A program made the position numbers and the translations under genes. DNA of 61,826 bases from a bacterium (GTDB lineage Bacteria > Patescibacteriota > JABMPQ01 > JAUVWW01): the NCBI GenBank assembly GCA_030603885.1, contig JAUVWW010000006.1, positions 1-61,826 of the forward strand, written 5' to 3'. Within the stretch, counting starts at the first letter, position 1. Every line of letters begins with the position of its first letter. This document shows, piece after piece, positions 1 through 9,392 of this stretch. Under the pieces are notes generated by a model. That model was not told the DNA's origin and ran no database searches. It saw only the letters and a list, made by a program, of their open reading frames with translations.

Positions 1-2
1 CC

Positions 3-731
3 CACCTAAGAGTATTAGAAAAGAATGGAAAGTATACTGGCTGGGATGTCTTTGCTTTTGATCGAAACTTCAGAAAAGGAATTAATGTGGCCACGGGAGA
101 TGTGGATGGGGATGGTATTGACGAAATTGGAGTCTGTCAGGCTCAAGGAGGTCATGCCTGGTGTAAGGTATATAAGTATAATAAACAAAAAACCATTCTT
201 GGAGAATGGAATGCCTTTGGTAATGTTGAGTGCGGAGCTTCCATTGCCATGGGAGATATTAATGGAGACGGGAAGGCAGAGGTTATTGTAGGAGCTGGAC
301 CAGGAAATAAGCCCCAAGTCAAAGTATTTGACGCCCGAGGAAGATATTTAGGTTGGGAATTGATTGCCTTTCATCCTGACTTTAGTAAAGGAATTAATGT
401 GGCGGCCGGAGACGTAGATTTAGACGGTCGGGACGAGATTGGGGTCTGTCAAAAGATTTCTGGCCATGCCTGGTGCAAGGTCTACAAGTATAATAAACAA
501 AAAGCCATTCTTGGAGAATGGAATGCTTATGGTAATGTTGAATGTGGAGCCTCAATTGATTTATCCGATATTAATGGAGATGGAAAAGATGAAGTAATAA
601 CCTTTCCCGGTCCGGGATATAAACCTCAGATAAGAACATTTTCATCTTCAGGCAAAGCTTTAAATTATGGCTTTCTTGCCTTTGGAAGAGCGGAAAGAGT
701 AGGTTTTAATCTGGCTTTAAAAAATAACTAA
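3..731 (+). CDS. FG-GAP/VCBS-repeat protein, C-terminal part (5' end outside window)
   Basis: Frame open from window start (HLRVLEKNGKYTGWDVFAFDRNF...); repeated GDVDGDGIDEI / GDINGDGKAEVIVGAGPG calcium-binding-like motifs; stop at 729-731. Confidence 0.85.
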   Translation, partial: HLRVLEKNGKYTGWDVFAFDRNFRKGINVATGDVDGDGIDEIGVCQAQGGHAWCKVYKYNKQKTILGEWNAFGNVECGASIAMGDINGDGKAEVIVGAGPGNKPQVKVFDARGRYLGWELIAFHPDFSKGINVAAGDVDLDGRDEIGVCQKISGHAWCKVYKYNKQKAILGEWNAYGNVECGASIDLSDINGDGKDEVITFPGPGYKPQIRTFSSSGKALNYGFLAFGRAERVGFNLALKNN

Positions 732-765
732 TAGATAGTACGAAAACTAGGCGGTGGGATTGGTT

Positions 766-1197
766 TTATCTCTGACTGGCGAAACTGATCTTTCTCTTAT
801 TTTTACCCAGGTATTCGAATTTGATATTCAATCTTTTCTTAGGAAGGATTTTTTTTATTCTGTCTGCCCATTCGATAACCACAACTGTATTTTTTAGAGA
901 CAGAATTTCCTCAAAACCCAAATCTAAAATTTCTTGAGGATTTTTTAGTCGATAACAATCTATGTGGTAGAAATAGCTGATGGCTGGTATTTTGTATCTT
1001 TTAATTAAAACAAAAGAAGGACTAGTGATTTTTTCTTTAATTCCTAGTCCTAAAGCTAATCCTTGAACAAAAGTAGTTTTACCTCCTCCTAAATCGCCAG
1101 TCAAACAGATTACTCCATTACCTTTTAGTTCTTTAGCCAAAAGTTTGGCTATTTTTTTAGTTTGGGCAGGAGAGCTGGAGATAATCGAATAATGCAT
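766..1197 (-). CDS. tsaE: tRNA threonylcarbamoyladenosine biosynthesis ATPase TsaE
   Basis: Walker A GDLGGGKTTFVQGLA, SPSFVLIKRY, HIDCYRL, VIEWADR motifs. Confidence 0.92.
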   Translation of the reverse strand: MHYSIISSSPAQTKKIAKLLAKELKGNGVICLTGDLGGGKTTFVQGLALGLGIKEKITSPSFVLIKRYKIPAISYFYHIDCYRLKNPQEILDLGFEEILSLKNTVVVIEWADRIKKILPKKRLNIKFEYLGKNKRKISFASQR

Positions 1198-1218
1198 GGA
1201 ATATACCCCTACGATTAT

Positions 1219-2013
1219 TTATATAAAGAAACGGACTATCAAGAGTACTATGCCAATCCCAATTAAATAATAAGCAAAAACATTTAGCTTTCCCTGTTTT
1301 AAGTATCTCATCAAATACTTGATGGCAAAATAACCAACCACAGCCGAAAAAATAAATCCTAAAACAAGATCGGGTAATTCACTATTCAATCTATTTTGTT
1401 GGATAAGTTGAGTCATACTCATGATCCCGGCTCCTAAAATAACTAGGGTAGCCATTAAAAAAGAAAATCGAGCCGCTTCTTGACGCTTAATATTTCTAAA
1501 CATTCCACCTGAGATGGTAATGCCTGAACGTGATACGCCAGGGAATAAAGAAACTATCTGAAACAGACCAATAGTCAGAGAGTCTTTCCAGTTTACTTTG
1601 TCTAGATTTTTCTTTTCCACCATTCTATAAGATGTGTATTTTTCTGCGGCTAGAAATATGAAGCCAGTGATGATAAAGAAGGTAGCTACCCAAAGGATCT
1701 CTCTGAATATCTTGCCTATAGTATCTTCTAAAAATAAGCCAGCTACAACTGCAGGTATAGTGGCGATAATGATGTACCAAAACAGTTTACTTTTCTTAGT
1801 AATTGCCTCTTGGATAGTCTTTTTCCAATCCTTGGCAAAATAAACAACTACAGCCAGAAGCGTTCCTAAATGCAAAACTACATCAAAGGCCAATCCTTGA
1901 TCAGGCCAACCAAAAAGTTTGCGGATGACCACTAGATGACCCGATGAAGAAATGGGAATGAATTCGGTTAAGCCCTGGATAATGCCCAGGACAATAGATT
2001 GGATGATAGACAT
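1219..2013 (-). CDS. uppP: undecaprenyl-diphosphatase UppP/BacA
   Basis: GIIQGLTEFIPISSSGHLVV and FPGVSRSGITISGG motifs. Confidence 0.95.
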   Translation of the reverse strand: MSIIQSIVLGIIQGLTEFIPISSSGHLVVIRKLFGWPDQGLAFDVVLHLGTLLAVVVYFAKDWKKTIQEAITKKSKLFWYIIIATIPAVVAGLFLEDTIGKIFREILWVATFFIITGFIFLAAEKYTSYRMVEKKNLDKVNWKDSLTIGLFQIVSLFPGVSRSGITISGGMFRNIKRQEAARFSFLMATLVILGAGIMSMTQLIQQNRLNSELPDLVLGFIFSAVVGYFAIKYLMRYLKQGKLNVFAYYLIGIGIVLLIVRFFI

Positions 2014-2086
2014 AATTTAATAACTAATAACTAGTTTTATCATAGCAGAAAGTTTAATTTTAAGCTAGAATAGGCTAAATTCTCCC

Positions 2087-2095
2087 TGTGGATAA
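2087..2095 (-). promoter_or_regulatory. DnaA-box consensus (TTATCCACA on minus strand)
   Basis: tgtggataa, intergenic. Confidence 0.5.
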
Positions 2096-2100
2096 ACAAG

Positions 2101-2129
2101 TTGACATGCCTTGAGGGTTAGACTATTAT
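2101..2129 (+). promoter_or_regulatory. sigma70-type promoter for DHH gene
   Basis: TTGACA (2101-2106), 17-nt spacer, TATTAT (2124-2129). Confidence 0.65.
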
Positions 2130-2181
2130 GATTTAATATTTGCAATTCTAATCACATTTGCCAAAATTAGCAAGATGTCAC

Positions 2182-3327
2182 ATGGAACTTAACCCCAGAC
2201 AACAAGCCCACCAACTAATCAATAAGGCCCAGAGGATTTTAGTAGCCACTAGAAAAAATCCTGAGATTGATTCCATTGGATCTATCTTGGCTTTATCCTT
2301 AGTCCTTGAAAAAATGGGCAAAGAAATAGATATGGTCACATCAGGTCCTATCAATTCTGTTCTTTCTTTCCTGCCCAAATATGACAAGATTAGTCCCAAG
2401 TTAGATACCAGACGCAATTTTGTAATTTCTTTAGATGCCTCAAAGGCAAAAGTGGCTTCTTTTAGCTATGATTTTTCAAAAGATGGTAAGAGATTGAATA
2501 TTTACATTACTCCTAAGGAAGGTTCTTTTGAGACCAAAGATGTTTCTTCTGAGGCCTGTGGTTTTGGCTATGATTTAATCTGTATCTTAGATAATCCTGA
2601 TCTTGAGACCCTAGGGTCTATATATGAAAGAAATACAGATCTGTTTTATAACACCCCCATTATCAATATAGATCGCAACCCCTCAAATGAGCATTTTGGA
2701 GAAGTCAATTTAGTAGATATAACTGCCTCATCATGCTGCGAAGTTCTATATTCTTTAATTGAATCATTAAGTCCTGATTATATAAGTGATAATGTGGCGA
2801 CCTGTTTGTTAGCTGGTATCATATCCTCAACTTCCAGTTTTCAAAGCTCTTCAACCACTCCCAAATCTTTTACCATTGCAGCCCAACTGATTGCAGTAGG
2901 AGCAGATCAACAAAAAATCATAAAGAATTTTTACAAATCAAAAACCCTTTCCTCTTTAAAACTTTTAGGCAGAGCCTTGGCTCGGATAAAAATGGAGCCA
3001 GAAGCAAAATTAGCTTGGACATTGGTAGGACTTCAGGATTTTAAAAGGACTCAAGCCAAGAGCTCTGATCCTCAAACTCTGGTAGATGAACTTACTACCA
3101 GAGTTCCTGAGGCCCAAATATCCTTGGTTTTGTCTGAACAAAAAGAGGGAGAGATCCATGGGATCATCAAGACAGCTAAAAATGTAGACATAGATAAACT
3201 AGGGGCTATTTTTGAAGCTAGATCAGAAAGCGATGCCCTTCGTTTTACTATCAAAAATAAGGGATTGCTTGAGGCAGAAAAAAGTGTAGTAGAAAAGATA
3301 AAGAAATTTCAGAGAACGAACTTATAA
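2182..3327 (+). CDS. DHH-family phosphoesterase-like protein (degenerate motifs)
   Basis: Overall DHH/DHHA1 (NrnA-like) layout: NPEIDSIGSILAL ... IINIDRNPSNEHFGEVN; ORF opens at TTG 2158, likely start ATG 2182. Confidence 0.75.
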   Translation: MELNPRQQAHQLINKAQRILVATRKNPEIDSIGSILALSLVLEKMGKEIDMVTSGPINSVLSFLPKYDKISPKLDTRRNFVISLDASKAKVASFSYDFSKDGKRLNIYITPKEGSFETKDVSSEACGFGYDLICILDNPDLETLGSIYERNTDLFYNTPIINIDRNPSNEHFGEVNLVDITASSCCEVLYSLIESLSPDYISDNVATCLLAGIISSTSSFQSSSTTPKSFTIAAQLIAVGADQQKIIKNFYKSKTLSSLKLLGRALARIKMEPEAKLAWTLVGLQDFKRTQAKSSDPQTLVDELTTRVPEAQISLVLSEQKEGEIHGIIKTAKNVDIDKLGAIFEARSESDALRFTIKNKGLLEAEKSVVEKIKKFQRTNL

Positions 3328-3418
3328 CTAGCAACTTACAACCAGCACCCTTTATGGGTCTTTTTATTTTTGCTATAATGTAGTTGCTAAATACATTTTT
3401 ATTTTGAATATCTAGTCT

Positions 3419-5068
3419 ATGCAAAATCGATATCTAGAAGAAGAACGAGAGAAAAAACTTAAAGAAAAGATGGAAGCTCTTAGGCTCAAGGAAGAGGAGG
3501 AGGAGACTAAGAAAAGGGCTAAAACTCTAGGTATTCCCTATATTAACCTGGTTGGCTTTCCTGTCGACAAAGAAGCTTTGGCTATTCTGGAAGAAGGAAA
3601 GGCTAGAGTTTTAGGAATGGTCATTTTTTACAAAGAGGACAAGACCATCCATGTTGGTACTCCCAATCTAGATAGCCTAGAGGTAAAAAGAGTCCTTGAG
3701 AAGATTGAAAAAGATAAAGGACTATCTGCTAAGGTTTTTTTAATCTCTCAAAGCAGTCTTGCCTGGGCCCTCAAGGTATACAAACAAATTGTCATTCCTA
3801 AGAAAATAGAGAAGGAGAAGATAGAAGTAGCCAAAGAAGAATTGCCTCGAGCCATTAGGCAAGTAAAACGGTTCACGGAGCTAGGTGAAAAAATAAAAGA
3901 AATACCCATAACTAAACTGTTGGGTGATATTCTGGCCGGGGCATTGGTATGTGAGGCTTCAGATATCCATCTTGAACCAGAAGAGAAAGACCTAAAGTTA
4001 AGATATAGAATCGATGGAGTACTTCAGGATATTACTACTTTACATCCTGTCGTTTATCCCAAGATTTTGTCTCGAATCAAATTACAAGCAGGGCTAAAGA
4101 TTAATGTCACTAATATTCCTCAAGATGGTCGGTTTACCATTGCCTCGGACAGAAAGAAAATCGATCTAAGAATTTCTACTTTACCTTCTGGTTATGGTGA
4201 GACAATAGTCATGAGGCTTCTGGGAGTAGGAGCTACGTCTCTAAAAATAGAAGATTTAGGTTTAAAGGGCAAGGCCTTGGATATAGTTATGGAAGAGATT
4301 AAACAGCCAAATGGCATGATTTTGACCACTGGACCAACTGGCTCCGGAAAAACCACCACCTTGTATGCTTTTTTAAACACCATCAAAAAACCAGAGATAA
4401 AAATTATTACTCTGGAGAATCCAATAGAGTATAAGCTTCCAGGAATCATTCAGACTCAAATTGATACTGGAGCTGGTCTTACTTTTCCTGTTGGACTTAA
4501 ATCTATTCTAAGACAGGATCCAGACGTGGTTATGATTGGAGAAATAAGGGATCTAGATACAGCAGAAACAGCTTCTCAAGCAGCTTTAACTGGTCATCTT
4601 GTTTTTTCTACTTTGCATACCAATGATGTGGCCGGAGTTATTCCTCGTCTGGGTAATATGGGGGTAAGACCACACATTTTGGCTCCAGCTTTGAGGGTGG
4701 CTATTGCTCAAAGATTGGTACGCAAACTTTGTCAAAAGTGTAAAAAAGGATATAAGCCAAGTAAAGAACTGATTACTAAACTCAAAAAGGAATTAGGCAA
4801 GTATTTTCCAAAGAAAGAAATAAAGAAATTACACAGAGCCAAAGGTTGTTCAGCCTGTCATGGTACAGGCTATAAAGGAAGAATAGGAATCTTTGAAATA
4901 TTTAAAGTAGATCGAAAAGTAGAGGATTTGATTAATAAAAGAGCCTCCTCACTTGAGATTATGGAACACGTCATCAAAGATCAAGATATGCTTACTATGG
5001 GACAGGATGGATTTTTAAAAGCGATTGAAGGAATTACTTCGGTAGAAGAGGTGGAGAGAGTGACCTAA
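3419..5068 (+). CDS. type IV pilus/type II secretion ATPase (PilB/GspE family)
   Basis: GPTGSGKTTTLYAFL Walker A, SDIHLEPEEKDLKLRYRIDGVL, GEIRDLDTAETASQAALTGHLVFSTLHTN, CxxC zinc motifs. Confidence 0.95.
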   Translation: MQNRYLEEEREKKLKEKMEALRLKEEEEETKKRAKTLGIPYINLVGFPVDKEALAILEEGKARVLGMVIFYKEDKTIHVGTPNLDSLEVKRVLEKIEKDKGLSAKVFLISQSSLAWALKVYKQIVIPKKIEKEKIEVAKEELPRAIRQVKRFTELGEKIKEIPITKLLGDILAGALVCEASDIHLEPEEKDLKLRYRIDGVLQDITTLHPVVYPKILSRIKLQAGLKINVTNIPQDGRFTIASDRKKIDLRISTLPSGYGETIVMRLLGVGATSLKIEDLGLKGKALDIVMEEIKQPNGMILTTGPTGSGKTTTLYAFLNTIKKPEIKIITLENPIEYKLPGIIQTQIDTGAGLTFPVGLKSILRQDPDVVMIGEIRDLDTAETASQAALTGHLVFSTLHTNDVAGVIPRLGNMGVRPHILAPALRVAIAQRLVRKLCQKCKKGYKPSKELITKLKKELGKYFPKKEIKKLHRAKGCSACHGTGYKGRIGIFEIFKVDRKVEDLINKRASSLEIMEHVIKDQDMLTMGQDGFLKAIEGITSVEEVERVT

Positions 5069-5097
5069 GTTTTAGCATTTTGAGGAAAAGATTAAAA

Positions 5098-5129
5098 AAC
5101 CCGTAAACTTTTTGATAAGCTTACGGGTT
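5098..5129. terminator. bidirectional intrinsic terminator-like hairpin
   Basis: aacccgtaa ... ttacgggtt perfect 9-bp stem between convergent genes. Confidence 0.7.
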
Positions 5130-5138
5130 ATCTTATTC

Positions 5139-5606
5139 TTATACTCCCAGCACCAACAATATACCACCCGCCACTAAACCAACCGTCAAAGTAAAACTAG
5201 CCAAGCGGATTATAGAAGACTTTGGCTTGAGAGAGTACTTAGATAGAGCGTAAATTTCTTTAAGATACTCTTTTGTAATAGCTTTATCGGACTCGAGAGT
5301 CTCTTCTATTCTTTTTGTGTATTCTTCAAAATTCATTTTTTCAAATCCCCACCAACACATCAGCCCAAAAGCTTTCTTTTTTGTTTTTCTAAAAGGGAAA
5401 CTGACCGTCCAAATAGAAAAAAGACAGGCTATAAGGGATGTAATAGCAATGACAAGAAAACCGATCTTTTCCAGATGAACTACAGAGAGAACAAATATTA
5501 TTCCTGAGATGCCTAGCAAAAAGGAAGCCTTGTTATCCAAAGCATCTCTCATTTGATGATGGTGGGCTAAAGTGTCTTTGAGAAAGTGGATTTGAGAAGA
5601 GGTCAT
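5139..5606 (-). CDS. small membrane protein, possibly DUF5706/Pycsar-effector TM-like
   Basis: Two N-terminal TM segments after RDALDNKASFLLGISG, helical region, C-terminal TM; ATG at 5606 lies 3 nt after valS stop; ORF could extend to 5621. Confidence 0.55.
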   Translation of the reverse strand: MTSSQIHFLKDTLAHHHQMRDALDNKASFLLGISGIIFVLSVVHLEKIGFLVIAITSLIACLFSIWTVSFPFRKTKKKAFGLMCWWGFEKMNFEEYTKRIEETLESDKAITKEYLKEIYALSKYSLKPKSSIIRLASFTLTVGLVAGGILLVLGV

Positions 5607-5608
5607 AT

Positions 5609-8041
5609 TTATAAAAGACAAATAATATCAATTTTATTAATGTGAAGAGTAATAGCCTTCTTAACTCTTGGCTTTTTACTTTTAATTTCTAACTTGACTC
5701 GGGCCAGTCTTTCAATAATTTCTTTCTGTTCATCCAGTAGTTTTCTCTTGGTTTTAGTCACAGCATAAGTTTCGATGAATTTAGCTGGTTCTATCTTATG
5801 CTTTGCTCGAGCATTTCGAATACCGATGATTATATCTTGAATAGTTTTAAATTCTTTCTCTGCTTTGGCATCAATAAATTTCTTAACCGGTTTTGGCCAA
5901 GGTTGAATCATCAAAGGCTCAACCCCTAAAGCAGGGCAGGTTCGAGCAGCTCCTACCTTACAGATCTTTTGCCAAATCTCTTCAGTAATAAAAGGCATAA
6001 AAGGATGAAGTAATCTTAGTACAGAGCTTAGAATGTAGAAGGCAAAACTCTTTCTTTGTAATTTGGAAATTTCAAGATACCAATCAGCAAACTCATGCCA
6101 GACAAATTCATATAAATCCTCTCCGGCTTTTCCTAGCCTAAATTTTTCTAAATCATTAGTAACGCTGACAACCAATTTGTTTAATCTACTTAAGATCCAT
6201 TTATCAGCTAAGCTAATAGGTTTTTTTCTAAGCAAGGCCAGAGACTTATCTACATGAGTTTCCATAGTTCCAAATATATATCGAGCTATATTCCACAGTT
6301 TATTGCCAAAATTTCGATATCCGGCAATTTTCTCTTCATACAATCTAAAGTCTTGTCCAGCTGTGGTTCCCAAAACTAAAGACATACGCAAAGCGTCAGT
6401 GCCGTACTTATCAATTAATATCAAAGGATCGAGGCCAGTTCCTTTAGTTTTTGACATTTTCTCACCTGTTTTTGGATCTAGTACTAAGCCGTGAAGATAA
6501 ACGGTCTTAAATGGAATCTCGTCTAGCAAGTAAAGACTCATCATGATCATCCGAGCCACCCAAAAGAAAAGAATATCCCAGCCTGTTTCCATGACTGAAG
6601 CGGGATGAAAATGGCTTAAATCAGCCGTTTTCTTAGGCCAGCCAAGAGTAGAAAAAGTCCAGAGACTAGATGAAAACCAGGTATCTAAAGTATCTGTTTC
6701 TTGGATCCAACCTTTGCCCTTTGGCTTTTTTCCTACGGCTAGCTTTTTGTTTTTATACCAGACTGGTAATCGATGGCCCCACCAGATTTGTCTAGATATA
6801 CACCAATCTTTAATATTTTTCATCCAATTGAAATAGACTTTCTCGAATCGCTTAGGAATGATTTTTATTTTACCTTTTTTAACTGCTTCAATAGCCTTCT
6901 TGGCCAGTGGTTTGATTTTGACAAACCATTGTTTAGAAATCAAGGACTCTAAAGTTCTTCCACAACGGTAACAATGACCAACCGAGTGAGTATAATCTTC
7001 TGTTTTTTCTAGAAGTCCTTGTTTTTTTAACTCTTCAATAATTTTTTCTCGGGCCTTGCTAATGGAAAGGTCAGAAAACTCGCCAGCTTCCTTGGTCATC
7101 TTTCCATCTTTGCCAATGACTTGAATTGTTTCTAAGTTGTGCTCTTGTCCAATTTCAAAGTCAGTCGCATCATGGGCCGGAGTGACTTTAACTGCTCCTG
7201 TACCAAATTCTGGATCAACTCGAAAGTCTTGGATGATGGGGATCTCTCTTTTCATCAGGGGTAGAACAATCTTTTTGTTCAATAATTTTTTATATCTCTT
7301 ATCTTTTGGGTTAACTGCCACTGCCGTATCTCCAAGCATTGTCTCTGGCCTAGTGGTGGCCACAATAATAGTTTTGATTTTTGAATTTTGAATTTTGAGT
7401 GGATATTTAATATACCAAAGTTTGCTCTTTTCTTCTTTGTAAGTTACTTCCAAATCAGAAAGTACTGTCTGACATCTTGGACACCAATTAATAATTCTTT
7501 CTCCTTTGTAAATTAATCCATCTTTGTAAAGCCTAACAAAAGCTTGGTTGACTGCCTCAGATAGATCCTCATCCAAAGTAAAATGATATCTTGACCAGTC
7601 ACAAGAAGCTCCCATTTGTTTGATTTGGCTAATAATTTTCTTTTCTGATTTTTCTTTGTATTTCCAGACCCTCTTTAAAAATTTCTCACGTCCTAAATCC
7701 CATTTAGTTTTTCCCTCTTTGGCCAGTTCCTTTTCTACCATCACCTGAGTGGCAATACCTGCATGGTCAGTACCTGGAATCCAAAGGGCCCTATATCCTT
7801 GCATTCTTCTAAAACGGGTAAGCAGATCTTCAATAGTCATAGTCACTGAGTGGCCAAGATGTAACTCACCAGTGACATTAGGCAAAGGCATGGCAATAGA
7901 ATGAGGCTTGACAGTTTTAGGCAAAGGCAAATTATCTGGATTAAAATACCCAGACTTTTCCCAAAGTTTATAGATTTTGTCTTCAGTTTTTTGTGGCAAA
8001 TAAGCCTTTTCTAAAGCTATTTCAAGCTTTTTCATTGACAA
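5609..8041 (-). CDS. valS: valyl-tRNA synthetase
   Basis: PNVTGELHLGHSVTMTIEDLL, WIPGTDHAGIATQ, GEKMSKTKG (KMSKS), editing domain. Confidence 0.97.
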   Translation of the reverse strand: MSMKKLEIALEKAYLPQKTEDKIYKLWEKSGYFNPDNLPLPKTVKPHSIAMPLPNVTGELHLGHSVTMTIEDLLTRFRRMQGYRALWIPGTDHAGIATQVMVEKELAKEGKTKWDLGREKFLKRVWKYKEKSEKKIISQIKQMGASCDWSRYHFTLDEDLSEAVNQAFVRLYKDGLIYKGERIINWCPRCQTVLSDLEVTYKEEKSKLWYIKYPLKIQNSKIKTIIVATTRPETMLGDTAVAVNPKDKRYKKLLNKKIVLPLMKREIPIIQDFRVDPEFGTGAVKVTPAHDATDFEIGQEHNLETIQVIGKDGKMTKEAGEFSDLSISKAREKIIEELKKQGLLEKTEDYTHSVGHCYRCGRTLESLISKQWFVKIKPLAKKAIEAVKKGKIKIIPKRFEKVYFNWMKNIKDWCISRQIWWGHRLPVWYKNKKLAVGKKPKGKGWIQETDTLDTWFSSSLWTFSTLGWPKKTADLSHFHPASVMETGWDILFFWVARMIMMSLYLLDEIPFKTVYLHGLVLDPKTGEKMSKTKGTGLDPLILIDKYGTDALRMSLVLGTTAGQDFRLYEEKIAGYRNFGNKLWNIARYIFGTMETHVDKSLALLRKKPISLADKWILSRLNKLVVSVTNDLEKFRLGKAGEDLYEFVWHEFADWYLEISKLQRKSFAFYILSSVLRLLHPFMPFITEEIWQKICKVGAARTCPALGVEPLMIQPWPKPVKKFIDAKAEKEFKTIQDIIIGIRNARAKHKIEPAKFIETYAVTKTKRKLLDEQKEIIERLARVKLEIKSKKPRVKKAITLHINKIDIICLL
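7372..7399. repeat. heptanucleotide tandem array in valS
   Basis: ttttgat-ttttgaa-ttttgaa-ttttgag (4 x 7 nt). Confidence 0.85.
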
Positions 8042-8063
8042 AAAATTAAAATTATGCTATGTT
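8035..8063 (+). promoter_or_regulatory. sigma70-type promoter
   Basis: TTGACA (8035-8040), 17-nt spacer, TATGTT (8058-8063). Confidence 0.55.
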
Positions 8064-8089
8064 TTAATTAGGAAAAGGAGGAAGATAAA

Positions 8090-8320
8090 ATGATTGGAAA
8101 AGTAGATAAAGAAAATGGTTTTTTACCAAAAAGAGATTATTGGTTAAGAAGTAGTAAATACGATGCTCCTGTTCACACTATCGAAAAGAACTCTGAGACC
8201 AGACTGTGGAAAGTTCGGATACTCTGGGGGACTGACAGGGGAAAGGAGATTGAGGTTGAAGAACGATATTTATCTCAAATGGGTTTAAGTGATGAGAGTA
8301 TCCGTACGTACGACGATTAA
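8090..8320 (+). CDS. hypothetical 76-aa protein
   Basis: Strong SD (aggaaaaggaggaag), own promoter and terminator. Confidence 0.65.
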   Translation: MIGKVDKENGFLPKRDYWLRSSKYDAPVHTIEKNSETRLWKVRILWGTDRGKEIEVEERYLSQMGLSDESIRTYDD

Positions 8321-8331
8321 GGGAACGATTA

Positions 8332-8365
8332 AGGGAAGAGGAATAAGTTTCTCTTCCCTATTTTA
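8332..8365. terminator. intrinsic terminator-like hairpin between convergent genes
   Basis: agggaagag ... ctcttccct then atttt. Confidence 0.7.
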
Positions 8366-9389
8366 ATTTGGCATTAGCATCAGCTTGTAAAGTTTTCCAA
8401 AAATCAATCTTTTTTCTTTTAAAATGATAATGACCAGCTAGAGCAATCATAGCCGCATTATCAGTACAGTATTTAGGATGGGGTATATAGTATGTTGTGT
8501 GTAGTAGCTCTTTTTTTATTCTTCGCTTTAGAGTTTTTCTTAGAAGCTTATTAGCAGCCACACCCCCACAAAGCAAAACAGCTTTTACTTTGTATTTTCT
8601 GGCAGCTCGAATAGTTTTTTCGATAAGTACATCGACTACTGCCTTTTGGAAAGAAGCACAAAGGTCCCTGATAAATTTTTTACTTTTGATTTTTGACTTC
8701 TGACTTCTGACTACATCTATTACTGCTGTTTTTAATCCTGAAAAACTAAAATCAAAATTTTTTTTGGCTAGCATTGGTCGAGGTAGATCAAAAGCTTTGG
8801 CATTTCCATATCTTGCTAGCTTCTCAATAATCGGTCCTCCAGGGTAGCCGATTTTTAATAACTTGGCCACCTTATCAAAAGCTTCACCAGCTGCATCATC
8901 TCGGGTTGAGCCAAGGACTTTATATTTTCCATGATCTTTCATTAGTACTAGCAAGGTATGACCACCAGAAACAATTAGACAAAGAGCAGGAAACTTAACA
9001 GGTTTGAGGTTTGAGGTTTGAGATTTGAGCCAGTTTGAATAAATATGGGCTTCTATATGGTTGATACCAATAATTGGTTTATTCCAGACATAGGCTAGGC
9101 TTCTTGCTGTATCTACTCCAATCATTAAAGAGGAGATTAGGCCAGGCCCTTTAGTAACGGCTATACAATTAATATCTTTAGGCAAGACTTTAGCCTTTTT
9201 TAAACTTTCATTAATGGCTGGAATAATTGTTTGAACATGAGCCCTGGCCGCCACTTCAGGAACAATTCCTCCATATTTTTTATGAAGATTTACTTGAGAA
9301 GAAACAATATTAGATAAAACTTGCCTATTGTTTTTAACAACCGCAGCTGCCGTTTCATCACAAGAAGTTTCAATACCTAAAATATTCAT
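8358..9389 (-). CDS. tsaD: tRNA N6-adenosine threonylcarbamoyltransferase TsaD
   Basis: MNILGIETSCDETAAAVV, GGIVPEVAARAHVQ, VSGGHTLLV. Confidence 0.97.
   Translation of the reverse strand: MNILGIETSCDETAAAVVKNNRQVLSNIVSSQVNLHKKYGGIVPEVAARAHVQTIIPAINESLKKAKVLPKDINCIAVTKGPGLISSLMIGVDTARSLAYVWNKPIIGINHIEAHIYSNWLKSQTSNLKPVKFPALCLIVSGGHTLLVLMKDHGKYKVLGSTRDDAAGEAFDKVAKLLKIGYPGGPIIEKLARYGNAKAFDLPRPMLAKKNFDFSFSGLKTAVIDVVRSQKSKIKSKKFIRDLCASFQKAVVDVLIEKTIRAARKYKVKAVLLCGGVAANKLLRKTLKRRIKKELLHTTYYIPHPKYCTDNAAMIALAGHYHFKRKKIDFWKTLQADANAKLK
8684..8711. repeat. heptanucleotide tandem array in tsaD (1)
   Basis: ttttgat-ttttgac-ttctgac-ttctgac. Confidence 0.85.
9002..9029. repeat. heptanucleotide tandem array in tsaD (2)
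   Basis: gtttgag-gtttgag-gtttgag-atttgag. Confidence 0.9.
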
Positions 9390-9392
9390 TGT

